Shown here in pieces: positions 1 through 8,749 of a stretch of 64,000 nt of DNA. The notes beneath the pieces are model-generated. The model was given only the letters and a program-made list of their open reading frames with translations, searched no databases and was not told the origin of the DNA. Source of the DNA: Mailhella massiliensis (GTDB lineage: Bacteria; Desulfobacterota; Desulfovibrionia; Desulfovibrionales; Desulfovibrionaceae); contig NZ_LT706951.1 of NCBI RefSeq assembly GCF_900155525.1, positions 346,507 through 410,506 of the forward strand, in the 5' to 3' direction. A program made the translations under genes and the position numbers. The number at the start of each line of letters is the position of its first letter. Within the stretch, counting starts at the first letter, position 1.

Positions 1-239
1 CCCTGACAACTGCCCAGCGGGGACAGCAGGGCCACGTTGCGAACGAACCCCACCACTTCCGCCTTGAGCTGGAAGTTCTCCCACGGGTTCCTGAGTATGC
101 AGAGCTCTCCTACCTTCACGCCGGGAACCACGGCGCGGATGATGGTGCCCACCACCTGTTCCACGCGGCCGCGCACTTCCACGGGCGTGGTGGTCTGCAC
201 CGCTTCTTCCAGGAGAGAACCGATATATTCGAAAGCCAT
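1..239 (-). CDS. sctN: T3SS ATPase SctN (YscN family), N-terminal part only
   Basis: The gene runs off the left edge; only about the first 79 codons are present. Reading leftward from the ATG at 239 gives MAFEYIGSLLEEAVQ, then a segment with GRVEQVVGTIIRAVVPGVKV and GELCILRNP. This is the N-terminal beta-barrel of the F1/rotary-type ATPases that power type III export. The Walker motifs would lie beyond the window. It follows sctL by 15 bp in the same leftward operon, as expected for the stator/ATPase module at the cytoplasmic base of the injectisome. A flagellar FliI is less likely because all neighbours are injectisome-specific. Confidence 0.85.
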   Translation of the reverse strand, partial: MAFEYIGSLLEEAVQTTTPVEVRGRVEQVVGTIIRAVVPGVKVGELCILRNPWENFQLKAEVVGFVRNVALLSPLGSCQ

Positions 240-254
240 GGTGAAGTCCCGTCG

Positions 255-872
255 TTACTGGCTGATTTTGCTGTGGAAGGCGTGTTCCAGCGCCTTGAGC
301 TGGGTTTCAAGCCCGGCATCCACCACGCCGAGTTCACTTTCCAGAATGCAGGAATCGCGGGGGAGCCTTGCGTCGGCCACGATGGTGAGGAAGGAACTGC
401 CGGAAGATCCCGCCGTCATGGCGGAAAGCGCCGAGGCCACGGCCTGTTCATCGGCCGGGGATACGCGCACCGTCACCTTCTGCTGGCCGCGCACCGTGTT
501 CAGGGCGTTGCGCACGATGCTGACGATGCGTTCCTTGTCGTCCATTTCTCCGATGATTTTGCGTATGGCCTGATTCACCACGCTGACCAGCGTGTTTTCA
601 ATGCCTTCGATGAACTCCACGGAAGAGAGTATGGTTTCCATCATCTTTTCCGCGTGTTCCAGTTTGCCCTGCTCGAGGCCTTCGCGATACCCCTCTTCCT
701 TCTTCCGCTCATAGGCTTCTTCCGCGGCTTTTTCCGTGGCCGCGGCCTTTTCCCTGGCGGCGGCAAGCAGCGCGTTCGCTTCCAGAAGCAGACCGTACTC
801 TTCCGCCTTCAGAACTCTGGTACCCGCAGCGGGGGTGACGAAATCGGTGTTCAGTCGAAACAGGGTGCCCAT
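255..872 (-). CDS. sctL: T3SS ATPase stator SctL (YscL/HrpE family)
   Basis: This is a 205-aa cytoplasmic protein with a long charged alpha-helical, coiled-coil N-terminal half (Ala/Lys/Glu-rich, residues about 25-100). A conserved C-terminal domain follows (EMDDKERIVSIVRNALNTV and VTVRVSPADEQAV), the pattern of the YscL/FliH stators that link the ATPase to the sorting platform. The open frame continues 15 codons upstream, but the start at MGTLFRLNTD fits better. It overlaps the end of sctK by 22 bp and is followed directly by sctN, which matches translational coupling of the ATPase complex. Confidence 0.85.
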   Translation of the reverse strand: MGTLFRLNTDFVTPAAGTRVLKAEEYGLLLEANALLAAAREKAAATEKAAEEAYERKKEEGYREGLEQGKLEHAEKMMETILSSVEFIEGIENTLVSVVNQAIRKIIGEMDDKERIVSIVRNALNTVRGQQKVTVRVSPADEQAVASALSAMTAGSSGSSFLTIVADARLPRDSCILESELGVVDAGLETQLKALEHAFHSKISQ

Positions 873-1507
873 TGCGGAGCCACCTCCCTGAGCAGAATTT
901 TTTTCATGGTGAACCACAGGGCCGTACGCTGACCGCGCGTAAGCTCCGGCCGGAAGGCATCCTGCTCCATGACCGGAAAGCGGGGGGCGGAAAGCGTGCG
1001 CAGCGTTTCCGGCCAGTCGGACCGGATGAGGAAAAGGGCTGCCGTTCCCAGCTCCCGGATGCGCGCGGCCAGCGTTCCCCGGGAAGACGGAGGAAGCAGA
1101 AGAGGGCGCAGACTGCCTATCTGGTAGCGGCCGCGTTTCAGCGCGTAGGCGTAGATTTCCGATCCGAGGTCACGCCTGAGTTCCCGCACCTGTTCTGCGG
1201 CGATCACGCGGGAAAGTTCTTCGGCGTGGACCGCCGCGCCGAGAAAGAGACCGAGCCTGCGGAGAGTATCGGCATCCATGAGGGCGAGCCTTTGCGATTC
1301 CTCGGAAAAGTTCCAGTATTCCCGTTCGTTGCGTGGGCATGGCCAGGCTCTGCGGAAGGACGGGCAGGCCCAGAGTGCGGCCGCATTTTTGCCGAGGGCT
1401 TCCAGCGCTTCGGGCATGGCGGAAGAGGAGCCCCGGTTGAACTCCAGCATGGCCCGGAAAAGCGGAGGCCTGAGCGCGATGATTTCGGCAAGAAAGCGGT
1501 AATCCAT
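851..1507 (-). CDS. sctK: T3SS sorting-platform protein SctK-like (YscK/PscK)
   Basis: The 218-aa soluble protein lies between sctJ and sctL, where yscK sits in Ysc-type systems. It starts MDYRFLAEIIALRPPLF and has a Trp/Arg-rich central region and C-terminal helices. SctK bridges SctD and the SctQ-SctL-SctN platform under the inner ring. A GGAG ribosome site precedes the ATG. SctK proteins are poorly conserved, so the call rests on size, position and general resemblance rather than a firm motif. Confidence 0.7.
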   Translation of the reverse strand: MDYRFLAEIIALRPPLFRAMLEFNRGSSSAMPEALEALGKNAAALWACPSFRRAWPCPRNEREYWNFSEESQRLALMDADTLRRLGLFLGAAVHAEELSRVIAAEQVRELRRDLGSEIYAYALKRGRYQIGSLRPLLLPPSSRGTLAARIRELGTAALFLIRSDWPETLRTLSAPRFPVMEQDAFRPELTRGQRTALWFTMKKILLREVAPQWAPCFD

Positions 1508-1519
1508 GGCGGCTCCGTT

Positions 1520-2284
1520 TTACTGAGCCTTGTTTCTGTTTCTGCGCGCGTATAACACGGCCGCCGCGGCCAGCCCGGCGCATGCCAGCAGAAGCAGCGC
1601 CCCGAGCCCTGCGAAAAGATACGCCTTTTCCCTGTCGTCCTGTTCGCTCTTCTGCGGCATGGGCACGCTTACCTGTTCCCGCACGGGCACGAGCATGACG
1701 GACACCTTGTCCTGCATGAGGCCGGGAACGGCGTTGGCGGCCAGCTCCCGGATATGGGAAATGAGGCGCGTGGCCTGGGATTCCGGCGTATGGCGCAGAA
1801 AGACCGCGGCGCTGGGGGGCGTGACGTTGCCTGTGCCGAGATCGGTATGCCCGAGAACGACGTGTACTCTGGCGGTAAGCACGCCGTCTATGCGGGAAAA
1901 GGTATCGGCCAGCTCCTGGGAAAGGGCGTAGGCAAGGCGTGCCTGTTCTTCCGTCGTGGAAGATATCATGCCCTGGGCGGCGAACACCTCGCCGAGGCTT
2001 TTGAAGTCTTCCCGCGGGAGGCTGTTCTCGCGCAGAATTTCCAGTGCCTGCACGATCTGCTTTTCCTCCACGGCTATGCTGAAGTCGTTCTTGGCGGCGA
2101 CTTTTTCCGCGCTTATGCCGTGGCGCAGCAGCACGGAAAGCATGGTGTTGGCCTGCGTTTCGCTGAGTCCCTGGTAGATTTCCGCCTTGCAGCCTCCGAG
2201 CAGAAGGGCGGCCAGAACAAGAACAAGGCACAGCGCACGGTGAAAACAGGAGGCGGAGGCAACAACGGAACGGAAGGACTGCAT
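1520..2284 (-). CDS. sctJ: T3SS inner-membrane ring lipoprotein SctJ (YscJ/HrcJ)
   Basis: This 254-aa protein has a lipoprotein signal peptide (lipobox LLLGGC, Cys about residue 32). The canonical YscJ start of the mature chain follows: EIYQGLSETQANTMLSVLL. Ring-building motifs are present, and a C-terminal transmembrane helix (residues about 228-246) is followed by a basic tail. It forms the periplasmic-side inner-membrane ring with SctD. Length is typical for the family. It starts 16 bp after the sctI stop codon and is followed by sctK. Confidence 0.93.
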   Translation of the reverse strand: MQSFRSVVASASCFHRALCLVLVLAALLLGGCKAEIYQGLSETQANTMLSVLLRHGISAEKVAAKNDFSIAVEEKQIVQALEILRENSLPREDFKSLGEVFAAQGMISSTTEEQARLAYALSQELADTFSRIDGVLTARVHVVLGHTDLGTGNVTPPSAAVFLRHTPESQATRLISHIRELAANAVPGLMQDKVSVMLVPVREQVSVPMPQKSEQDDREKAYLFAGLGALLLLACAGLAAAAVLYARRNRNKAQ

Positions 2285-2299
2285 GGCGGCGTTTCCCTG

Positions 2300-2746
2300 T
2301 CAGGACTGGTTGCGGAGCAAAGAATCAAGCCCCTGCGTGGTCTGCTGTTTGACGTTTGAGCCGATTTCGGCCTGAAAGCGGAGCATTCCCACCTGAAACT
2401 GCAGGCGGTACAGCTCGGAAGGGCTGGGGAGCGTTTCTTCCCCTCCGCGGATGGAAGCGCTTTCGTTTCCCCGGACAGGTTCCGTGCCTTCCGTACGGAG
2501 CGGTTCTCCCCCGACTCCGGCGGAGGCGGTTTTGTCCGTGCGCGGGACCGTCTGTCGGGAAAGGTCGGCGGCCTCGGTCGGCATGGCGGGCTGCCCCTGC
2601 TCCATGAGGGACTCGAACATCCGGGCGAGTTCGGCCGGCACGGGAGACGGACCGGAACTGACCAGACCTTCCCCGGGGGAAAGGCCTGTGCGTTCCAGCG
2701 CGTCCAGCAGGCGGCTTGTCGTGGATGTCGTGAAACCTATGTCCAT
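2300..2746 (-). CDS. sctI: T3SS inner rod protein SctI (YscI/HrpB family)
   Basis: The 148-aa protein has a low-complexity, Pro/Glu/Ser-rich first two thirds. The conserved amphipathic C-terminus contains LYRLQFQVGMLRFQAEIGS, then the TTQGLDSLLRNQS ending that is the hallmark of YscI-type rod subunits. The protein polymerises inside the basal body between the export gate and the needle. A GGAGGG site lies upstream of the ATG. It sits directly before sctJ, as in Ysc and Ssa systems. The N-terminal linker is somewhat long for the family. Confidence 0.85.
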   Translation of the reverse strand: MDIGFTTSTTSRLLDALERTGLSPGEGLVSSGPSPVPAELARMFESLMEQGQPAMPTEAADLSRQTVPRTDKTASAGVGGEPLRTEGTEPVRGNESASIRGGEETLPSPSELYRLQFQVGMLRFQAEIGSNVKQQTTQGLDSLLRNQS

Positions 2747-2827
2747 ACGGTGCTCCCTCCGTGCGTGAGGCGCGGGGCGGAACGTCTCCTGCCGGGAAAA
2801 GCTTCGCTATGAGGATGCGCGGACGGC

Positions 2828-3199
2828 TCAGGCCTGCCGTATCTGTTCAAGGAGCGATTTCGCAAGCTCTGCGGAGGAGTGTTCCTCTTCCGCCAGAGGC
2901 TGGAGAATCTCCTCAGCCTCATCCTTTTTGTCTGCGAGGAAGAGACAGAGGCCGAGCATGACCCGCCCTTCGGGATCATCGGGGTTTTCGGAAAGAACTT
3001 CGGAACGGAGTATCGTCTCGGCCTGCCCGTATTCGCCGATGACGATATGGCTGAGAGCACGGCCGATGAGCGCGGGCGCATGGCCGGGGAGCACGGCGAG
3101 AATGCCTTCGTAAATGGTGCGGGCTTCCATGACCATGCCCTTGTGGCACCCCGCGTTGGCGATGTCGAGCAGGCGGACTATCTGGGAATCGGTAAGCAT
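2828..3199 (-). CDS. TPR-type T3SS chaperone, YscG/SctG-like
   Basis: This 123-aa all-helical protein has TPR-like repeats (for example ARTIYEGILAVLPGHAPALIG and AETILRSEVLSENPDDPEGR). YscG-family proteins of this size bind the needle subunit SctF together with a YscE-type partner and keep it monomeric in the cytoplasm. Here a YscE-like gene, sctF and this gene are consecutive, which supports that role. AGGAG lies 7 bp before the ATG. A generic TPR protein cannot be excluded from sequence alone. Confidence 0.72.
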   Translation of the reverse strand: MLTDSQIVRLLDIANAGCHKGMVMEARTIYEGILAVLPGHAPALIGRALSHIVIGEYGQAETILRSEVLSENPDDPEGRVMLGLCLFLADKKDEAEEILQPLAEEEHSSAELAKSLLEQIRQA

Positions 3200-3369
3200 G
3201 AGCGCTCCTGCGTATGCTGATGGGAAAAGGTTCGTAGGCGGGCGGCGCTGCTGCCCGCGCGTTGCGTGACGTCCCGGCCGGGCCTGTATCGCAGAATGCC
3301 TGCGGCGGGCCTTTGGGGGAAGGCGGTGCGCGGCCGGAGTGGGCGGCGTGCGCTCCCGCCTCCGTTATC

Positions 3370-3615
3370 TCAGCTGGAGCGCTGGGCCAGGCTCTTCATC
3401 ATGTCGGTCATGCTCTTGGTCACGGTGGAAAGAGATTCCATCAGCGTGTTGTACTGGCCGACGGCAAACTGCAGGGAGATCATCTGTTCGTTGCTCAACT
3501 CGTCGCCCTGAGCGATCTGTTCCATCTGGGCATTCAGTTCCGCACCCTTGGTGCTGACGCCCTGCAGGGTATTTTCAAACATCTGGTTGATATTGAATCC
3601 GCTGACAGCATCCAT
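3370..3615 (-). CDS. sctF: T3SS needle subunit SctF (YscF/SsaG family)
   Basis: The protein is 81 aa, the usual size of needle subunits. It carries the helix-turn-helix pattern: an N-terminal GFNINQMFENTLQGV segment, a polar turn (EQIAQGDELSN), and a C-terminal helix with LQFAVGQYNTLMESL. These subunits polymerise into the extracellular needle. AAGGAG precedes the start. Its neighbours on both sides (YscE-like and YscG-like) would be its two-part chaperone. A 170-bp gap to the downstream gene holds no obvious gene. Confidence 0.92.
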   Translation of the reverse strand: MDAVSGFNINQMFENTLQGVSTKGAELNAQMEQIAQGDELSNEQMISLQFAVGQYNTLMESLSTVTKSMTDMMKSLAQRSS

Positions 3616-3630
3616 GATATACTCCTTGAA

Positions 3631-3837
3631 TCAGGCAAAAATCTTATCGAGAATGGAAGAGGCCGCCTGTGCCGCCGCGCGTGCGGCCTGCGCCGTTTTC
3701 ATGTCGTCCGGGGTAAGGCCTCTGTCCATGGTGCGGCGGATGTCCGCGTCCATGGCGGCCACTTCGTCCCTCACGGCGGTCTGTGCGCCGTAGGGGGCAT
3801 GTTCCATGATGTCGAGAACAGAGACAAACTCAGTCAT
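3631..3837 (-). CDS. Small T3SS protein, YscE/EscE/SsaE-like needle co-chaperone
   Basis: This 68-aa protein, MTEFVSVLDIMEHAPYG onward, is predicted to be two short helices and is rich in Ala and Asp. Size and position (immediately before sctF and overlapping the end of sctD by 8 bp) match the YscE/SsaE family, which binds the needle subunit with a YscG-type TPR protein. The start is supported by a GAGAGG site. Sequence conservation in this family is weak, so the call is mainly contextual. Confidence 0.62.
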   Translation of the reverse strand: MTEFVSVLDIMEHAPYGAQTAVRDEVAAMDADIRRTMDRGLTPDDMKTAQAARAAAQAASSILDKIFA

Positions 3838-5341
3838 GGGAACCTCTCAAAGGGTAGAGGGTTGTGTTGTTGTTCCTGGTCAGCGTCAGCGCGTCGACGG
3901 AAATTTTTTCCAGTACGTAGCCGCCCGGCAGTTCTCCCCCTTCAAAAACGCGTTCGCCGTTTTTAAGAGTGATGAATTTCATGGGCCCCATGGAAACCGC
4001 CGTAACCTGGAAGGCGGAGGAGCTCTCTTCCTTCCGTGCAGACGGGGCGGAGGAGCTTTCCCGCTTTTCCTGACGCGTGTAAATGTTGTCGGACTTGCCC
4101 GGGCCGGGAACCTCCGCGCTGTTGATGATGTCGAAGGGCACGGGTACGCCGAGCTTTTCCTTCACCGCGGCGACGACCTCCTCCAGCGCGGATTTCGTCT
4201 GCGGGGTGAAGGCTCCGCGCAGCACTATCCTGCCGGGCTGATATTCCGTTTTCACCTCTCCGAGTCCCGCCCCTGCAAGAGCGGGCATCAGCAGTACCTG
4301 CACGTCTTCCTCGTGCCGGATGTCCTGAAAGAGCGACAGCTTCGGACTGCCTCCCTGAGCCTCCGGCCGGAGGGCGGGCACGTTGCGAACGGCCTCCGTA
4401 AGCGCCTGTTCCTCCATTACGCCGTTTTTGATGTAGCCCTTCACAAGAAGTCCGGGATGGGCGGAAGGCGGCAGCTCCGTCACTTCCGGGAACAGGCCCA
4501 GCGCGTTGAAGGAGGATTTCACCGCATCGGCGGCGTCCGACCGTACCGTCACATCCAGATATACGGGGAAATGCAAAAGTTGTGCCAGACGGAGTATGCG
4601 GCCGCGTTCCCTGTCGGAGGCAATCCGGCCCGTGACGGTTACGCTGTCTTTCCCTCCCGTGACGGAGAGTTTCTGATAGCCCGCTTCGTCCAGAAGGGCG
4701 CGCATGATCTGTTCCGGCGTGCGTTCAGGCCCGTTTTCCTGCCAGGTAAAGCACAGAAGGCCTGCAAGCCCGCAGGCGAGTATCAGCCCCGCCGCCTTGA
4801 AAATCCGGCCGGAGGCTCCGGATTTTTTTGGCTCTTCATCCGCGGGGACTTCCGCAAGGTCCGGCAGGGGAGAGGCTGCGGCCACATCGTTGGCGTTTTT
4901 TTCCTTCTCTTCCGTCTGCTCCGCCAATATCGTTGCCTGAGATGCGGGAAGGGCTTCCGTGATTTTTTCCGGTTCCGCCTGCGCTTTCGCCCGTTCGAGG
5001 CAATCTTCCACTTCCCGCCAGGCGGCGTCGCCCGCCGTGGAGTTTTCCGTCCATGCCAGAATGACCTGGCCGAGCCTGAAGGGGCGTCGTACGGGGAGCC
5101 TTTCCTCACCGGAAAGGGTGTTTTCGAAAAGAATCACCGTGCCGTCCAGAGGTTCCGCAAAAACCTGAATTTCTTCTTCGGACGGAAGAACGCGCAGAGC
5201 CGCGTGACGGGGAGCGAGCGAGGAATCGCTGAGGATGAGATCGCAGGAATCGTCGGTACCGATGACATACGTCCCTTCCGTCAGCTCGATTTCCGCCCCG
5301 AGGTGAAGGCCGGAAAAGATTCTGAGCGTCACGCCGTCCAT
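3830..5341 (-). CDS. sctD: T3SS inner-membrane ring protein SctD (YscD family)
   Basis: This 503-aa bitopic protein has an N-terminal cytoplasmic FHA-like domain (residues about 1-95, with GTDDSCDLILSDSSLAPRHA). A charged, disordered linker and one transmembrane helix follow (about 180-200, AGLILACGLAGLLCFTW). The long periplasmic region contains BON-like ring modules (such as VTGRIASDRERGRILRLAQ). It forms the outer of the two inner-membrane rings and contacts the secretin. The ATG overlaps the sctC stop codon as ATGA, so the two ring genes are translationally coupled. Confidence 0.9.
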   Translation of the reverse strand: MDGVTLRIFSGLHLGAEIELTEGTYVIGTDDSCDLILSDSSLAPRHAALRVLPSEEEIQVFAEPLDGTVILFENTLSGEERLPVRRPFRLGQVILAWTENSTAGDAAWREVEDCLERAKAQAEPEKITEALPASQATILAEQTEEKEKNANDVAAASPLPDLAEVPADEEPKKSGASGRIFKAAGLILACGLAGLLCFTWQENGPERTPEQIMRALLDEAGYQKLSVTGGKDSVTVTGRIASDRERGRILRLAQLLHFPVYLDVTVRSDAADAVKSSFNALGLFPEVTELPPSAHPGLLVKGYIKNGVMEEQALTEAVRNVPALRPEAQGGSPKLSLFQDIRHEEDVQVLLMPALAGAGLGEVKTEYQPGRIVLRGAFTPQTKSALEEVVAAVKEKLGVPVPFDIINSAEVPGPGKSDNIYTRQEKRESSSAPSARKEESSSAFQVTAVSMGPMKFITLKNGERVFEGGELPGGYVLEKISVDALTLTRNNNTTLYPLRGSHD

Positions 5342-7152
5342 CACAGCGTCCTTTCCGCACCGGAGACGGTGGATACGTCGGGCGTGCGGGAAGCGCGGGA
5401 ACAGCCTGCGCCTTTGGAGCGGACGGGAATGCGCGGTTCGTAGTCGGCCTGTGTGGCGGTGCGGTGGAAGGAAGGATCTTCCACCTGGCTGGGCACGTTG
5501 TTGCCGGAAAGTTCCACGATGCGCGGCGTGATGAGAATGAGCCGTTCCATTCTCTTGCTCTGCTTTGCATTGCTCTTGAACAAATGCCCGATGACGGGAA
5601 TATCCTTGAGCAGGGGAACGCCGCTTTCGTCCTGTCCCTGCTGCTCATAGTAATAGCCGCCGATGAGCAGACTCTGCCCGGCGCTGACGATGGCCTGGGT
5701 GTTGATCTTGGTCTGTTTGATGGGGGGCACTCCGGCGCTCGTATCGACGCTGGTGCTGCTGTCCTGATCATCCTGCACGCTCACGGCAAGCTTGATGGAG
5801 GTTTCTCCGTGCTCGCGGATGATGTGGGGCGTCACGCGCAGCACGGTACCCGCCTCGACCTTGTACAGATCCACGGCCTGGTAGCCTTCCACTTCCACAT
5901 AATAGGTGGTGGTGTTTTCCAGCGTGGCCTGAATGTTGTCCACCGTAAGAACGGAGGGGCGGCCCAGCACGCGGGCTTCGTTGTTTTCCTCAAGAGCCTG
6001 TATGCGGGCGAGAAAGAAGTCGCTGCCGTGGGTGTAGATGGTGGAAAGGGTGAGACCCGCGTTGTCCATGACGCCGGGGGAGGGCATACCCGTGCCGTTG
6101 GAGGTGGAACCCGTCGAGGTGCCGCCTCCGCTCCAGCCGTTGCCGCTGCCGCCAGACCCCTGGAAGGCGATGCCGAGTTCGCGCTTGAAATCGGTATCGA
6201 TATCCACGATGGCGGCGTGAATTTCCACAAGTTCCACAGGCTTGTCCAGATCCTTGATGACCTGCGCGTAATAGGGCATACGGTACGCCGCATCGCTGAC
6301 GAGCACGGCGTTGACGCGCGGGTCGGCCATGATGCTGATGCTGCCCGTGGAAACGGGGGTGGGAGAGACCTGCGGCTGCGCGGGGGAACTCTCTTCCCTG
6401 CCCAGCGCCGAAAGTCCCTTGCCTCCCAGCTTTTCCACCGTGGCCTTTTCCTGCGTGACGCGCGTGCCCGATACGGGAGTACCCATGACCATGGCGCGCA
6501 GGATGGTGGCGATTCCCGGCACGGTGACCGTTTTGTCCATGCTGCTTACCGTCATGTCTTCCGCCCAGGCATGTTTGAGCGGAAAGACCCGCATGACGAT
6601 CTGCTCCGTCTGCGAGGCTTCGAACGCGGCTGCGGCGTTTCTGATCTGCGTGAGATATTCCGGCGGGCCGGAAACGGAAATGACGTCGCCCGCACCTCCC
6701 AGCGTCGGCGGAAGCTGCGGGGAGAAGACGACGGATTTTTTCAGCGCGTCGTAAAGCTGCCGCGCCGTACCCGTGCGGGGAGAAAGAAAGATGCGCTGAC
6801 TTTCGCCGGCATGGTAGAAGTAGATGGTATTGCCGAGCGTGTACCAGTTCACGTCGAAGGCGCTCTGCATCCCGGCAAGAAAGGTAAGCGGTTCCACATC
6901 CTGAAAGCGCCCGCTGACGGTTCCCTTGACGGCGGGGGAAAGGGATGCCGCATAGCCTTCGGCCCGTGCGAAGTGCATGAGCACGGTGCCGAGTTCCTGG
7001 CTGTCGGCATAATAGGAGAAGGGGTGGCGGAAGGTCGCCGCCGAAGCGCTGCCCGCCGTGAGCACGACGAGGCAAAGGCAGGCCAGAACGACCTGCCGGA
7101 AAAAGAGGGAAGCGAAGGCTGAGGCGGCAAGAAGGGAGAAATGTTTCCGCAT
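5341..7152 (-). CDS. sctC: T3SS outer-membrane secretin SctC (YscC/InvG family)
   Basis: The 603-aa product has a signal peptide (MRKHFSLLAASAFASLF to SASA). Secretin N-domains follow (FAGMQSAFDVNWY-type motif, SGPPEYLTQIRNAAAAFE). The C-terminal secretin beta-barrel contains LGRPSVLTVDNIQA, TAGVPPIKQTKINTQAIV and LLIGGYYYE. The open frame extends 82 codons upstream, but AAGGA at 6 bp before the ATG at 7152 and the signal peptide fix the start. A Gly/Ser-rich stretch (residues about 310-345) interrupts the barrel region. The ring forms the outer-membrane channel. Confidence 0.94.
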   Translation of the reverse strand: MRKHFSLLAASAFASLFFRQVVLACLCLVVLTAGSASAATFRHPFSYYADSQELGTVLMHFARAEGYAASLSPAVKGTVSGRFQDVEPLTFLAGMQSAFDVNWYTLGNTIYFYHAGESQRIFLSPRTGTARQLYDALKKSVVFSPQLPPTLGGAGDVISVSGPPEYLTQIRNAAAAFEASQTEQIVMRVFPLKHAWAEDMTVSSMDKTVTVPGIATILRAMVMGTPVSGTRVTQEKATVEKLGGKGLSALGREESSPAQPQVSPTPVSTGSISIMADPRVNAVLVSDAAYRMPYYAQVIKDLDKPVELVEIHAAIVDIDTDFKRELGIAFQGSGGSGNGWSGGGTSTGSTSNGTGMPSPGVMDNAGLTLSTIYTHGSDFFLARIQALEENNEARVLGRPSVLTVDNIQATLENTTTYYVEVEGYQAVDLYKVEAGTVLRVTPHIIREHGETSIKLAVSVQDDQDSSTSVDTSAGVPPIKQTKINTQAIVSAGQSLLIGGYYYEQQGQDESGVPLLKDIPVIGHLFKSNAKQSKRMERLILITPRIVELSGNNVPSQVEDPSFHRTATQADYEPRIPVRSKGAGCSRASRTPDVSTVSGAERTL

Positions 7153-7172
7153 ACGCTGTCCTTGAAAAACTA

Positions 7173-7619
7173 TCAGCCGGGGAACCAGTTGCCGAAGGGA
7201 ATGCTGAACGGCGAGGCGTTTTTTGCCGGGGAGGTTCCCGCGCCGGAAATCTGCCGCTTCCACCACGCGAGATCGTTGAGGAAATCCCGCACCTCCGGTA
7301 CCAGAACATCGGCGGAGGCTTCCGACAGCAGGAAGGAGCGATGAAGTTCCAGACCATGTTCCCCCATGCTGAACACGGAACGGCGTTTTTTCAGGCATCC
7401 GGCGGCAAGGGCGGCAAGACGTCTGAGTTCATCGTCGTTTTCAGGAGCGCCGCCGAGGGAGGCAAGCAGTATGCCTGTTTTGTTTTCCGGGGAACGCAGG
7501 GTAAAGTCCAGCCCGCCTTCCAGCGCGAAGTGGAAGATTCCCTCATCATCGGGACTGGCCTGCTGCCAGCCCGCTGCACGGGTGATGATGTCGGCTGTCT
7601 GCTGAAGCGGCGATGCCAT
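7173..7619 (-). CDS. CesT/SycE-type T3SS chaperone
   Basis: This acidic protein of 148 aa follows the CesT/Tir-chaperone pattern. A start helix (MASPLQQTADIITRAAGW) leads to beta-strands carrying the ligand groove (GIFHFALEGGLDFTL, TGILLASLGGAP). A helix of the LAALAAGCL kind precedes a C-terminal helix ending in FLNDLAWWKRQI. CAGGAG before the ATG at 7619 fixes the start, 8 codons inside the open frame. It lies between the translocon genes and sctC, where SPI-2 carries sseE. Its client is unknown; a translocator or effector is likely. Confidence 0.72.
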   Translation of the reverse strand: MASPLQQTADIITRAAGWQQASPDDEGIFHFALEGGLDFTLRSPENKTGILLASLGGAPENDDELRRLAALAAGCLKKRRSVFSMGEHGLELHRSFLLSEASADVLVPEVRDFLNDLAWWKRQISGAGTSPAKNASPFSIPFGNWFPG

Positions 7620-7750
7620 GGCAAGCTCCTGAATTTTTCCCACTCTAGTGATTTTTGCCGCGCTCTGTCAAATTCCGTTCTGCTGGAGCAGCGTCGTCTG
7701 CGGGTGCGGATAAGCTGCTTTCCGGCGGGAGGATTTCTCCCGCCGGCCGT

Positions 7751-8617
7751 TCAGCCCAGAATTTTCGTTCTGGTCTGATTGATGTTCTGCTGTATGGTGT
7801 CCTGACTGCTCAGCGCCTTCTGAATAAGAGCCTTCAGGGATTCGTCCAGGCTTTCCAGATTCTGCTGTTGGGCGCGGATGCGTTCCACATCGGCTTCCGA
7901 TTCCTTGAGCGCGGCGTCATACATGGTGGATACGCACTGTCCGATGCTGCCGAGTATGCTGTTTGAGCCGCTCATCACGGAATTGAAGGCCTGCACTCTG
8001 GCGTTCAGCATGATGTCGGCCTGCTGGCGGACCAGCGTGGAGGCGCTGTTCGCCTTGTCCAGAACGGAGTTCATGGCCGCCTCGCCTGTTATGGTCTTGG
8101 TGCCGAACCCGGTGGACTGGTCGATGGAGTCGGTGAACGCTTTGCCGGCGGCCCTTTCATTGGCAGCCATGCCCTTGACCGTGATGCCCACGGACGCCGC
8201 ACCCTGGGCTATGCTCAGCGCGCCGGTGACGACGCCGGTAACGAGTTCGGTCACGGCCTTTTGACGGATGGTGTCGGCTTGGTCCTGTATCTTGTCGACC
8301 AGTTCTTCCGTCTGCAGGGCACGAATATCGGCATTCCGCCGCCGTTCTTCCGAAGACATTTCGGTAATCAGGGCAAGATAGGTGCTGCCGAAGGAGGGAA
8401 CAGCGCCGATGCAGCTTACCGAACCCGAAGGCGCGGGGAGCAGATCGGCGACTTCATTCATGACATCCTTGAAGTTCAGCGTACCGTTTTCCGAAAGACT
8501 GATGAGAAGATTGTCGAAGTCGGAGTCCGTTTTCCCGGTGGCGCTGGTATAGGTGGCCTTCATGGAGTCGTATATGGACTGATCGAAACCGACGAGATTA
8601 TTGACGCTGATGGACAT
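7751..8617 (-). CDS. sctB: T3SS minor translocon protein SctB (YopD/SseD/EspB-like)
   Basis: This 288-aa secreted protein has no signal peptide. It has one hydrophobic segment (residues about 120-145, VTGVVTGALSIAQGAASVGI) and long coiled-coil stretches toward the C-terminus (ESEADVERIRAQQQNLESL). That is the layout of the minor pore protein, which inserts into the host membrane with SctE. The start at MSISVNNLVGF is supported by AAGGAT 7 bp upstream; the frame is open 33 codons further. It directly follows sctE, in the same order as sseC-sseD of SPI-2. Confidence 0.82.
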   Translation of the reverse strand: MSISVNNLVGFDQSIYDSMKATYTSATGKTDSDFDNLLISLSENGTLNFKDVMNEVADLLPAPSGSVSCIGAVPSFGSTYLALITEMSSEERRRNADIRALQTEELVDKIQDQADTIRQKAVTELVTGVVTGALSIAQGAASVGITVKGMAANERAAGKAFTDSIDQSTGFGTKTITGEAAMNSVLDKANSASTLVRQQADIMLNARVQAFNSVMSGSNSILGSIGQCVSTMYDAALKESEADVERIRAQQQNLESLDESLKALIQKALSSQDTIQQNINQTRTKILG

Positions 8618-8749
8618 ATCAATATCCTTATCGTTATAGGCAGGAGAGAAAAGCAGTCTCACGGGAGCGTTCCTCTGCATGTGCAGAGCGGATGCGGAGG
8701 TGAAACTGTGCGGCACTTCGCGATGCTGCGGGGAAAACGCGTTCTGCGT

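Noticed and set aside
3200..3369. A possible small gene between sctF and the YscG-like gene
   Set aside because: No minus-strand frame of useful length with a ribosome site was found in this 170-bp gap.
7153..7398. 82-residue N-terminal extension of SctC
   Set aside because: The extension overlaps the chaperone gene; the signal peptide and ribosome site place the start at 7152.
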